A DNA stretch of 64,000 nt from a virus. Of the stretch, positions 25,953 through 36,600 are shown piece by piece. The position numbers and the translations under genes were made by a program. Each line of letters begins with the position of its first letter. The first letter of the stretch is position 1. The notes beneath the pieces were generated by a model, which saw only the letters and a program-made list of their open reading frames with translations, did no database searches and was not told the DNA's origin. Location: IMG/VR virus record IMGVR_UViG_3300042905_002966, positions 1 to 64,000 of that record; one strand, written 5' to 3'.

Positions 25953-25966
25953 ATTATGGAGCAAAG

Positions 25967-28900
25967 ATGGGAGAAAGGTTTAATCTTACAGCACAGCTAC
26001 AGCTACAAGCACCAACCAATACTCGCCAAGTAATATCACAAATTCGTAGTCAGTTGCAGGGTGTGACTGTAGATGTTCGCGTAGAAGCTAATACTAGAAC
26101 CCTATCTCAAGTTAATAGATCATTATCTGATATAAATGGTAGCGCTAGAAATGCTGCTACTAGTTTTGGCTTTTTAAATAGAAACCTTTCTGAAGCCGCC
26201 CGTAGATTTGGTGTGATTACATTAGCTACTGGCACAATGCTTTCATTTGCACAATCCGTTAAACGTGCTGTTGGTGATGCCATCGCATTTGAAAGACAAA
26301 TGGTCACATTGTCTCAGGTTACTGGAAATACTGTAAAACAACTTGAGGGTGTCAGTCAAGAAGTTACCAGACTCTCTACATCCTTGGGCGCATCTTCTAA
26401 AGAATTATTAAATGTTGCTATTACATTAGCACAGGCAGGTTTCTCTGCCGAGGAAACAAGAAAGTCTTTAGATATTCTTGCTAAAACAACACTAGGTCCA
26501 TCATTTGAAGATGTCACAGAAACAGTAGAAGGCGCAATTGCTGTCATTAGACAGTTTGGTGATGAGGCTATTGCTGCTGGTGGCAATGTTAAATTTCTTG
26601 AATCCACATTAGATGCTATTAACTCTGTATCAAAAGCGTTTGCTGTAGAATCATCCGACTTAATTACAGTTATTCGTCGTACAGGTGGCGTGTTTGCTGC
26701 TGCTGGCGGTAGTGTAAACGAATTAATTGCTCTATTTACATCAGTACGTGCTACAACGAGAGAATCGGCAGAAACAATTGCTACTGGTTTAAGAACTATT
26801 TTTACAAGAATTCAAAGAACAGAAACAGTACAACAACTTGAATCATTGGGGATCTCGCTTAGAGATGCCGAAGGAAGATTCGTTGGCGCTTTTGAGGCTG
26901 TAAAAAGATTATCTGCTGGACTTTCAGCACTAGATCCAAGAGATATTAGATTCTCATCTATTGTTGAAGAACTTGGTGGATTTAGACAAATTGGTAAGGT
27001 TATTCCACTTATCCAACAATTTACCGTTGCACAAGATGCTTTAAATGTCGCGCAAGGCGCTTCTGGTTCAGTTGCGGAAGATGCTATTACAGCACAACAA
27101 GCACTAGCTGTTCAAGCACAAAAAGTACGTGAAGAATTTTCTGCATTGATTCGTCAATTAGCAAATAGTTCAACTTTTAGAGAAATAGCTACTGGTGCCT
27201 TGGATCTGGCTAGCGCATTAATTAAAATAGGATCTGCATTAGAGCCAGTATTACCATTATTGACAAGCCTGTTAGCACTTAAAGTTGGTCAGGGGCTAGC
27301 ACCCGGCCTAACCGCATTACTTGGTTTTAGTGGTGGTGTTCGTCGTCGTGCTAGTGGTGGTGTGATAAGACAGTTTGCTCGCGGTGGTTTTGTTCCGGGT
27401 ACTGGAAATAGGGATACCGTTCCAGCAATGTTACAACCGGGCGAATTTGTAATCAGAAAAAGTAGTGTTAATAAAATTGGAGCAAGTAATCTTGCTGCTA
27501 TGAATGAGAATGGATATAATTTAGGTGGAGAAGTTAACATAGGTGCGGCTGTTCCAGAATTTTTTAATAATGGACAACCAATTCAAGGCAACATTACTGT
27601 GTCAACAGTACCTTCTGCTAGAAAGAAAGGCGCTGAAGCCGTTGGCATTTCTGATACAGTTATAGGTGCAAAAACAGGGTTTGGTCCTACTACTGTTAGT
27701 ATGTATGATCAATTTGCGCTCAAATCTCAAAACCAAGTTACTGAAAACACACCAAAAGGTAAAATACCTCAAGCATCTTTATTTAATATCGCTAATAGTA
27801 TTCTTGGACCTACTAAATCTTATGCTACTGTGACTGCTGGTATAACAGACAAGCAACAAAAAGAATTCAAAAGAATTACCGATTCTGAAATTAAAAACGC
27901 CATAACGAATGGCGCTTCAAAATGGGCTAGCTCTTTTGGTGTAAATGTAGCTCCAAATAGCCTGTCGTTTGCACAAGATTTTCAATTGCCATCTGGTTTA
28001 GTTGGAAGTTATTTTGAATCTATAATCGATGCATTCGATGGAAGACCAATTGGTGCAGAGGCATCTGAATCTAGAAGACCATTTGATTTTGTTAATGGCT
28101 TAACTGGTGAAGCAAATAAAAAATTATTTTCCGCATTATCAAATATTAAATATATAGATGCAAAACTAAGTCAGTCATCTATTGATCAATCAGAATATAC
28201 TAAAAAAGCTAAGAATCAATTAGCTCTTGAGAGTTATCAAAATATAGCTGGTGCTGTTGCTGGCGAATATCAAAAATTATTATCATCATCTAAAAATAAA
28301 AAAGAAGCTAAATCTAAACAACAAACCACACAAAAAGCAAATCTTGGTGGACTTATAAGGCGTTTTGCAAAAGGTGGTTTAGCTGACGCACCAATGGTTG
28401 ATGATATATTACAGGCCACTGGTTCTATATTACCAAAACCAAGTTCAGCTATTCAAGCATTAATAAAATCTGGTGGTGGAGCGGTAGATATTGATCGCAC
28501 TTTAAAACGAACAGTTGGTGACATAGCTTATGCTAAAGCTAAAACTCCAGAAGCCCAACAATCAGTTCTTCAAACATATTTTAGGGATGAAGCAAAAAGA
28601 TTACAAGACTTAAAATCTGCTTCATTAACTCAATTTGGTCAAGAGCTACAAAACGCCATCAAAAGTGGACAAATTGATCCACGCAAAATCAGTATTATCA
28701 GCAAATCTAGAAGAGTAAAGGGTGCTGAAGATTATCTTAGTAATCTATTTGGTATACCAAGAGCAAATATGATATTTACTCAAGGTGGTAGTAAGCAACC
28801 GGCGCTAGATGCCATGAGAAGTAAAGGTCCAAGGGCAGACAGGGTGCAAAGATTTGCTTTAGGTGGCGGGGTTGGGACTGATACAGTTCCAGCTTTATTG

Positions 28901-31900
28901 ACACCCGGCGAATTTGTTATCAACAAAAAATCAGCACAATCAATAGGATATGGCAATCTTGGCCGAATGAATAAAGTTGGTAAATATGCAAACGGTGGCA
29001 TAGTTCAAAGATTTGCGAATGGTGGTAAAAGTGAAGATACTATCTTCTCTTCTTTCGTGCCATTGGGTGGAAGTAGTAATAAGTTTATGGCTGCTTTGGA
29101 TAAGGCTACTTTTGGTTTATTAGATTTTGGTGGAGTAGCCCTTAGACAATTGGTTACTGGTGTAACTTCTTTGAGTAATGCCATGAATATTAATCGTAGC
29201 ATAGTGGATATGCTTGGAGATGCTGGTGAACAATTGAAAGTATCAATTGATCAGAATGACGCCGCAAATAAAAGATCTGATAGACAGCAAGAATTATTAG
29301 CAGGAGCTTATGCGGAACGTATTAAAAAACTTCAAGAATCTGGCGCCACAGACGATCAAATAAAGAGTAAGGTTGACGAATATATTGACGCCCTTGAAAA
29401 AGACACAGCAGCAAAAATTAAAAGTGCGACAGCCACAAATCAATCCAGCGCCACTACCGCAACTCCTACTGCTCCAGCCGCTACTGGAAGTAGTCAGCAA
29501 GATCAAACCTTGAGCAAACTGAAACAATATATAACGGCTAAATATCAAGCACAATTAAATGTTCTCGCAAGCCAAGAAGCCCTACAAAGAAGAGGATTTA
29601 AAACTGATGCAGATATTAATCAAGAAAAACAAAGAATAAGACAAGCACTTGCTCAACAGGCCACAGCCGAATATCAAGTTGCTAAACAGTCTGTTTTGGC
29701 AGCAAATGCTAATCGTGGCGGTAGTGGTGGTGGCGGTGGTGGTGGTGCGACTAATAGGGGCAATGGCGGTAGAGGTGGTGGTGGCCGTTCCACTGTTGAG
29801 AAATTAGACGCTGGTTTTGGCGCGGCACAACAGTTCGTATTTCTTGGTGCGGCGGCAGCTGCTTTAGCTGCCCAGATGTCTGGATTAAGCGATGTACAAA
29901 AACAAGCCATTACAGAAACTGCTGGATTTGTTACTGGTATTGTTGGTATTGTTGGCACTATTGGTCAATTAATTACTTCTATGTTTGCTCAAGCTGCGGC
30001 TTCGACTGCTAGTTCTGCTGCTGATGCAATTGAAACTACTGCTTCGGGTTTAAGTGCCGCTGCTGATACTACTGAAAGTGTTGCCAGTGTTGGTGCTGGG
30101 ATAGCTGATGGTGCTGAGACTGTTCTTTCTGGTACTGCCGCTGTAGCAGATGGTATAGAAGCCACAGGATCTACTGTAGCAGCCGCCGCAGATACTGCTC
30201 AAGCTGGAGCATCTGGAGTAGCTAGTGCGGCATTAATAGGATTCGCTGCCGCCATATTTATTGCTCTAGCTGCCGTAGTCGCCATTGCGGCTGTTTTTAA
30301 ATATCAAGCAGCACTAGCTCGCGCTCAAGCGGAAGAACTTAAAAAAGCATCAGATGCACAATTAAATGCAATAGCAAATCTTACAGGATCAACAGAAGAA
30401 TTTGCTAGATTACAAAAAGAACAAGTAGCTAAACAAAATACAGCATCAGCAAAAGATGCTGGTAGTATTGGAGCATTAATAGGTGGTGCAATAGGCTCTG
30501 CCCTATTCCTTATACTTGTACCAATAATTGGACCATTTGCAATTGTTCTTGGCGCAGCATTAGGTGCGTGGCTTGGCGCAGCAACAGCAGAAGCAAAAGA
30601 ACGAGAACGCTTGGCTGAAATATCTAGAAAATATGGTGGCGAATTAGAATTAAGTAGCAAATTACTAGCAGAATCTACAGAGGCGCAAGCAAAATTTAAA
30701 CAATCATTGCAAGATATTGATATAGAAAAAAATCTCACACCAGAAACTAGAATACAAAGAAGAATTACTGCCCAAACAGGTGTAAGCACATTACCATCTC
30801 TAGCTATTTCTGAATCTAATAGACAGTTACAGAGATTAGCAGGAGAAAAAGGAAAAAGCATTGGAGAATTACAAGAGTCAGATTTTGAAAAAGATCCAGA
30901 ATTAAAGCAAATCTTTAATAATGCACAACAAACTTTAGCCAAAAATTTAGAGTTTTTATCACAAAGCGTAGCAGAATCCAGAAAGACATTGGAAGAAGCA
31001 GCTAAAGTAGAAATCACTGGTGATGAATCATTAGATGATCTCTTAAAAAATGGTGGACAATTAGCACAAGCATTTACTCTTTCACAATCTGCAATTAGGG
31101 CAGAATCAGAGGCTAGAATTGCAGTATTAAAGGCTCAAAAAGATAGCGCGACCACAGATAAAACAAGAGAATCACTGCAAAAAGCAATCAATAGCGAGCA
31201 ACAAAGATTACAACAGCGTTTATCTGATCAAAAGGCTGGTCTAGAATCATTAATAGACGAGCAAAAAAGATTTAAAGAAGAATTGGCCCTTACTACGGCG
31301 GCTAATGCAGAATTTAGAAGAAAACTACTTGAGATAAATGCTGTAGCTAATTCTTTAACAAATGTAGATAATGCTCTCAATAAACTAGCCAAATCAGCAT
31401 CTAATTTAGATTCTTTATTATCTGGTGCAAATTTTGACTTTTCTCTTGATGCTCCAGAAGGATTAACAAGTTTAGAAAATGTTGGTGATTCCGCTGCCTT
31501 CGGTGCTGCTGTAGATAATATAGCGGCTGGACTTGGTGCAGAGGGCGCGAGACTAGCTGAAAACGTAAAAACGGCAGCAGAGATTATCAAAAAGACAGCA
31601 CAGTCAGAATTAGTTGGTGTAAAATTTACAGCAAAAGACAAACAACCAACACCAGAGCAATTTTTAGAAGATATTGGCTTGCAACCAAACTTTTTAGGAT
31701 CTGCATTAGAAAAATTTAGAGAGGATTTTAATAAAAATCTTGAGGATGGTATATTAGATGCTGACGAAGCTCAATCACTCATACAGCCATTAGTAGAACA
31801 GGGTAAAGCGTCAGCCGAACAACTAAATAGATTTAATGAACAGCAAAATAAAGCTATTTCTATATATCAAAATTTTGTTCAACAACTAAAAGATCAAACA

Positions 31901-33664
31901 GATAAAGAAATTGAGGCTCGACAAAAATTAGTTAGTTTAGTTGCTAAGACTGAAGAATTAAGAGCAAAGGCAAGAGGCACAGAATTAACTTCTGCTCAAA
32001 AAGAGTCATTTAGAGTACAAGAGGCACAAGTTGGATTACGTGGATTAAAAGATGTTCGTGGCAATCAATTACAAGCTGGAAATGTTCAGCAATTATCCGC
32101 TACAAGAGCCGCAGCTTTTGAAGAAAGAGCTTCAATAGAGGCGGATATCAAGGCTGGTAAAGTTACAGCTGATAGAGCTAAACGAGAAATAGAACTAAAT
32201 AATATAATAGAGAAAACTACAGCAGAATTAAATCGTCTTACTGATCAAAGCGATAAAGCTGCTGATATATTAGGTGAAATAGATAAAGAAAGACAAAAAA
32301 GAGAAACAGGTAAGGGTTTAGTAGAAGAGTTTGTTGTTGGTGGTGCTGATCAACGTAAAGCTATTAATCAAGCATTTGCTGGTGTGCAAGCAGCAATTAA
32401 AACTGGCACTATACAAAATCAAACACCAGAACAAAGAAAGTCTACTTTTGATCTTCTAGATAGGCTGAAAGACTTTGATTTTAATATTGGTGGAGGTCGT
32501 ACACTTAAAGGCGCTCAAGTAAAAGAAGAAATCATTCAACGCGATGCAGTAAGATTAGGACTAGATCCTAAAGTATTAAGAGCGTTATATGGTCAGACAG
32601 ATAAAGAAAAAGAATTAATAAATGCACTAGATAATTTAACAAATACAATTCGTGAAGCCGGTGGAGCTAATGTTGCATTTGAAGAACAAAAAACTAGGGC
32701 AGCACAACAAAGAGTGAATGCAGGAGCTAGAGAATTAGGTGCCACTGGAACAGCAAGACCCGGTGCGCCATTGCCAGCGGTCCCACCCGGTCAGCCAGCC
32801 GCCGGTATCGCTCAAGCGGTGGCAGGACAAGCAGCTGTAGCGGCTGGAGCAGCAGCAGTTCAAGCAGTAAATATACCACAAAAACCAGCTACAGAACAAG
32901 CCCCTGCTGCTCCACAAACAAGAGAAGAAATGATTGCCGCGAATAAAAAACGATTTGAAGAAGATAAAGCTAGGAAAAAACAAGCAGCACAAGATAGGGC
33001 CAAAGAAATAGCTGAATATCAAGTGCAACAATCTCTTCAAAGACAAGGACTAAGTGATAAAACAATAGGAGCGAGAGCAGCTGGAGCAGCGAAAAGATTT
33101 AAAGGAACCAAAGAAGAAAAAAACAAAGAAGAAGAAAGAGTTTTTAACCAATTAAAACAACAACAACTACAAACACAAGAAGAATTACGTCGTAAAAAGG
33201 GAATTGAAGTTGCTGCCGCACCAGCGCAGCCACCTCAAGTTGGTATTGGGCAACAGCAGATAGCAGCATTAGGACCACAGCCAGCCGCTGCCCTTAGTCC
33301 AGTTGCGCCAGCTGCGGTTGCTGCTACTCCTACAGCACCTACATCGCCAACAGCAGCAATGGGGCCAATACCCATTGATACTAGCGGATTAAGTAACGTA
33401 TTTAATGCGTTTGTGGGAAATTTCAGTAGTTCTCTTGATAATATTGTACAGAAGTTTAGTGGCATCGAAACTGCATTTGGCTCATTAGCACAATCGCTAA
33501 CTGGAATAACTATGGAACATACTGTCACTGTTGAGGGATTAATATCTGTAGGTGGCTTGAATTTAGAATCAATTAAACAGGAATTGTCTTCTTCTATTGG
33601 GCAAATGGTTGCTCAAGAGATTACAAATCAGATGGATGCTGAAAGCAGAAGGTTCAGAATATAA
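25967..33664 (+). CDS. Tail tape measure protein
   Basis: 2565 residues. It sets tail length and fills the tube. Residues about 100-350 match the phage tape-measure core (SLGASSKELLNVAITLAQAG, TTRESAETIATGLRTIF). Two copies of the motif DTVPAMLQPGEFVI / DTVPALLTPGEFVI occur near 483 and 971. Between them, residues about 839-950 look like a HAD-type fold (D841-I-D843-R-T-L, later SIISKSRR at 909-916). A glycine-rich linker is near 1247-1275. Strongly hydrophobic segments near 1283-1340, 1418-1443 and 1500-1538 could insert in the host membrane at DNA entry. Coiled-coil stretches and Ala/Pro/Gln-rich linkers fill the C-terminal half. GGAG lies five bases before the ATG. Confidence 0.9.
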   Translation: MGERFNLTAQLQLQAPTNTRQVISQIRSQLQGVTVDVRVEANTRTLSQVNRSLSDINGSARNAATSFGFLNRNLSEAARRFGVITLATGTMLSFAQSVKRAVGDAIAFERQMVTLSQVTGNTVKQLEGVSQEVTRLSTSLGASSKELLNVAITLAQAGFSAEETRKSLDILAKTTLGPSFEDVTETVEGAIAVIRQFGDEAIAAGGNVKFLESTLDAINSVSKAFAVESSDLITVIRRTGGVFAAAGGSVNELIALFTSVRATTRESAETIATGLRTIFTRIQRTETVQQLESLGISLRDAEGRFVGAFEAVKRLSAGLSALDPRDIRFSSIVEELGGFRQIGKVIPLIQQFTVAQDALNVAQGASGSVAEDAITAQQALAVQAQKVREEFSALIRQLANSSTFREIATGALDLASALIKIGSALEPVLPLLTSLLALKVGQGLAPGLTALLGFSGGVRRRASGGVIRQFARGGFVPGTGNRDTVPAMLQPGEFVIRKSSVNKIGASNLAAMNENGYNLGGEVNIGAAVPEFFNNGQPIQGNITVSTVPSARKKGAEAVGISDTVIGAKTGFGPTTVSMYDQFALKSQNQVTENTPKGKIPQASLFNIANSILGPTKSYATVTAGITDKQQKEFKRITDSEIKNAITNGASKWASSFGVNVAPNSLSFAQDFQLPSGLVGSYFESIIDAFDGRPIGAEASESRRPFDFVNGLTGEANKKLFSALSNIKYIDAKLSQSSIDQSEYTKKAKNQLALESYQNIAGAVAGEYQKLLSSSKNKKEAKSKQQTTQKANLGGLIRRFAKGGLADAPMVDDILQATGSILPKPSSAIQALIKSGGGAVDIDRTLKRTVGDIAYAKAKTPEAQQSVLQTYFRDEAKRLQDLKSASLTQFGQELQNAIKSGQIDPRKISIISKSRRVKGAEDYLSNLFGIPRANMIFTQGGSKQPALDAMRSKGPRADRVQRFALGGGVGTDTVPALLTPGEFVINKKSAQSIGYGNLGRMNKVGKYANGGIVQRFANGGKSEDTIFSSFVPLGGSSNKFMAALDKATFGLLDFGGVALRQLVTGVTSLSNAMNINRSIVDMLGDAGEQLKVSIDQNDAANKRSDRQQELLAGAYAERIKKLQESGATDDQIKSKVDEYIDALEKDTAAKIKSATATNQSSATTATPTAPAATGSSQQDQTLSKLKQYITAKYQAQLNVLASQEALQRRGFKTDADINQEKQRIRQALAQQATAEYQVAKQSVLAANANRGGSGGGGGGGATNRGNGGRGGGGRSTVEKLDAGFGAAQQFVFLGAAAAALAAQMSGLSDVQKQAITETAGFVTGIVGIVGTIGQLITSMFAQAAASTASSAADAIETTASGLSAAADTTESVASVGAGIADGAETVLSGTAAVADGIEATGSTVAAAADTAQAGASGVASAALIGFAAAIFIALAAVVAIAAVFKYQAALARAQAEELKKASDAQLNAIANLTGSTEEFARLQKEQVAKQNTASAKDAGSIGALIGGAIGSALFLILVPIIGPFAIVLGAALGAWLGAATAEAKERERLAEISRKYGGELELSSKLLAESTEAQAKFKQSLQDIDIEKNLTPETRIQRRITAQTGVSTLPSLAISESNRQLQRLAGEKGKSIGELQESDFEKDPELKQIFNNAQQTLAKNLEFLSQSVAESRKTLEEAAKVEITGDESLDDLLKNGGQLAQAFTLSQSAIRAESEARIAVLKAQKDSATTDKTRESLQKAINSEQQRLQQRLSDQKAGLESLIDEQKRFKEELALTTAANAEFRRKLLEINAVANSLTNVDNALNKLAKSASNLDSLLSGANFDFSLDAPEGLTSLENVGDSAAFGAAVDNIAAGLGAEGARLAENVKTAAEIIKKTAQSELVGVKFTAKDKQPTPEQFLEDIGLQPNFLGSALEKFREDFNKNLEDGILDADEAQSLIQPLVEQGKASAEQLNRFNEQQNKAISIYQNFVQQLKDQTDKEIEARQKLVSLVAKTEELRAKARGTELTSAQKESFRVQEAQVGLRGLKDVRGNQLQAGNVQQLSATRAAAFEERASIEADIKAGKVTADRAKREIELNNIIEKTTAELNRLTDQSDKAADILGEIDKERQKRETGKGLVEEFVVGGADQRKAINQAFAGVQAAIKTGTIQNQTPEQRKSTFDLLDRLKDFDFNIGGGRTLKGAQVKEEIIQRDAVRLGLDPKVLRALYGQTDKEKELINALDNLTNTIREAGGANVAFEEQKTRAAQQRVNAGARELGATGTARPGAPLPAVPPGQPAAGIAQAVAGQAAVAAGAAAVQAVNIPQKPATEQAPAAPQTREEMIAANKKRFEEDKARKKQAAQDRAKEIAEYQVQQSLQRQGLSDKTIGARAAGAAKRFKGTKEEKNKEEERVFNQLKQQQLQTQEELRRKKGIEVAAAPAQPPQVGIGQQQIAALGPQPAAALSPVAPAAVAATPTAPTSPTAAMGPIPIDTSGLSNVFNAFVGNFSSSLDNIVQKFSGIETAFGSLAQSLTGITMEHTVTVEGLISVGGLNLESIKQELSSSIGQMVAQEITNQMDAESRRFRI

Positions 33665-36600
33665 TGCAAGATTATTTCAAGTATGATAAAATTCAGACCG
33701 GTACTTCTCTTTTTATGAAGTCCGATTCTGATGGAAATACTGATAAGGAAAAAAGAGCTTTACCACTAGGCATTAAAACTATTGGCGAAGGCATTAAACA
33801 AATCACAAACTGGAATCATATTTCTAATTCTATAGATAGTAATAAAGGAATTAGATTTGAAGATAGTCAACCAAACACTCTTTTGTATTCTGTAAAAAAT
33901 AGAATAGCTACTAGCTACGAATATACTAACAGAATTAATCTTGGTGTAAATGATGGTATAATTAGTCCAGACATTAAAATACCGCTAGCTCAATCTATTA
34001 CTAATGACAAACAAAATAAAGTATCATTTATTGATAGTTGGTCAGTAAGTGATATTAATATAGTAGACGATATAGCTTTTGTTTCTTATGAAGATTATTC
34101 TGATTTAAATCGAGAAGATTTAGAACTTGGTCAAATAACACTATATCAACCATATAGATATCAATCGAGTTTAGGTTATGATACAATTACCACTAATTAT
34201 TTTAGAGACTATGATGCATCTTTGGTTTTTCAGAATAATCAATTACCATTGATGCATAAAGTAAAATCTATTTATGGTCCAACTGAGTCTTTAGATATAA
34301 GCTATAGATTATCTAATAGATTTGCCACATATGATAACACAATACTAAAAGTAGAGTTTAATGATCCGTCATTACCTAAAAAGACACTATATTTTACATA
34401 TGGTGGCTGTCTTAGGAATACAATGACTTTTGCTGATTATCCTACCGCGAATACTATTCGCTACTGCAACAACTATGATTTGTCCACTGGTGAGAGATTT
34501 GATAATACCTTTTGTCCAGTAAATTATTTAAATTTTGCTGATGGAGATTATGCTGGAGAATTTTTTGTTGTAACATATTCTACAAGAAAAAACATATTAT
34601 ATAGTAATGGCGGCGCGTTTGGAGAAGCTTCAAATATTAATGAATCAGATTTTGTTGAAGTTGACGACAATGCTATAACTACAATTCAATTATCTGTAAA
34701 TGCTTTACTAAATTATTTTCAATTAAACACACAGGGTTCTGGAACTTCATTGCCCGATCTAGATCCACAAACTATTTCACAAATTTTTACAAATATTGGA
34801 TTAATAGAGGGCATTGTATATACATCGCATTCAGCAAAAGTGACTCTAATTAAGTTACAACCAGCAAGAAAATGTGGCAAAGTAGATATATATGTGAGAA
34901 AGAGTGGAATAGTATCTGGATTTACTGGTAATAGATTTACCTCACCAGCACATTCATTAAAAAATCATGATATAATTAAAATTGATTCTGCTTTATTTGA
35001 TGGTGAACAAACTGGAGCAATAGATATTCATCCACTTAATGGAGAAAAATTTGTAAAGTATATAGATGATAATACATTTGAATTATACGACGATCAGTTT
35101 TTAGAAAGTCCATCTAGTGCTAACAATCTTAAATCTGTAGATGGTATTCAGTGGTGCTGTATTGGAAACGTAAATGGCACATTTGGTCAAGGATGGTCTT
35201 ATTATAAAACACTATTTTCGCCAACTGGCAGAAATGGTTATATGTCTTTTACTAATAGAGATTACTCTTTTAGATTTGCTTCTAATCTTGATTTAAATAT
35301 TGGTCCTTCTTCGTTTATAACCGATAAGCGTATTTCAGACGCCTCACTGAATAGCGATCTAACATCTTGGGATCGTGAAAACTCTATAAAGTCTATAGTA
35401 TTAGATTTGTCTGAGGATATAGATATTTATGAAGAAATTGTTAGTGAGTTTTTTACAACTGGAAGCAACTGGTTCATACCTACATTGACATCTAATAAAA
35501 CTGTATTTGGAAAATTAATTTCAGAGTTTATTACCAGCATCCCAAATAAAATTTTTGGTAAATCCGCTTTTGGCGTTCCACACAAGGGATCTCAAGAGCT
35601 ATATCCATATCATTCACAGACAGAACTTGGAAAATATAATACAGATAGTGATTCTTTTGAACTTAATAGTGGGCCATATTTAAGTGCATACGATCTATCT
35701 GGACCATATCTTGGTAACAAGTTTGGATGCTCTTTAGATGTTAAGTTCTCTCATAATATTGGCGACAGTAAAATATATAATATTGTTGTTGGAGAAAAGG
35801 GTTCTGATGTTTCTATTGATTTATTTGGATGTCAAGCCAACGAAATCAAGATAGATGGTGGCGTTATACCATACTCTCAAGAAAGTACCAACGCCGACAT
35901 ATTCAGTATTTTTAAACAGCGTATTGTGCCATATTTTGCTCCACATGGTAAAGTTCATGTATTAACTATGACGGTTGATAAATATAACCGAATTACCGAC
36001 ATATCACATAAAAATACTATATTTGGAGATGGATATAGTTTACTATCATATAATGGTAGTTTTCCATTTAAGTCTCATTATCCATTAATATATATGATGG
36101 ATCAGTTTATGGGTCCATATATAGATTTTCATGCAGGAATAGCAAACACTATAACATATAAAGCTAATGGAATCGATGGCAAGATTATTACTGTTAATGA
36201 AATTGGCACAGTTCCATCAACCACACTTTATTGGTATAGAGCGGCAATAGCCAATTGGTTTGGTCCCAATATATACGACTATTATAGCAATAGTACTATT
36301 AATGAAAATTTATCTACTTTATATCGTGATTATCTTATACCAGATTTAAACAGAAACTATATTTCTACCGAACCAATTTTTAATAAAAATAGAAGTTATT
36401 TCGGTGAAAGCACAATATCTTCAACATATACAGCTTATCCAATAATAGATAGATTTGGACTTGGTACTAACTCTAAATCACAATTACATATTGTGCCTTG
36501 GGTTGATAGTTTTGGTAAAAGCGTATGTATCGGAGAAAAAACAACCAACGGTAATCTACCAATTTTTTCATCGTCTACAGTAAGATCTAATATTAATGTT

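Noticed and set aside
30325-31017. Minus-strand open frame of 230 residues inside the tape measure gene
   Set aside because: It has Ser/Cys/Phe-rich composition typical of the antisense of Ala/Lys/Gln-rich coding, no ribosome site, and the plus-strand frame is clearly coding. The same applies to 31228-31641 and other minus frames in 25967-43227.
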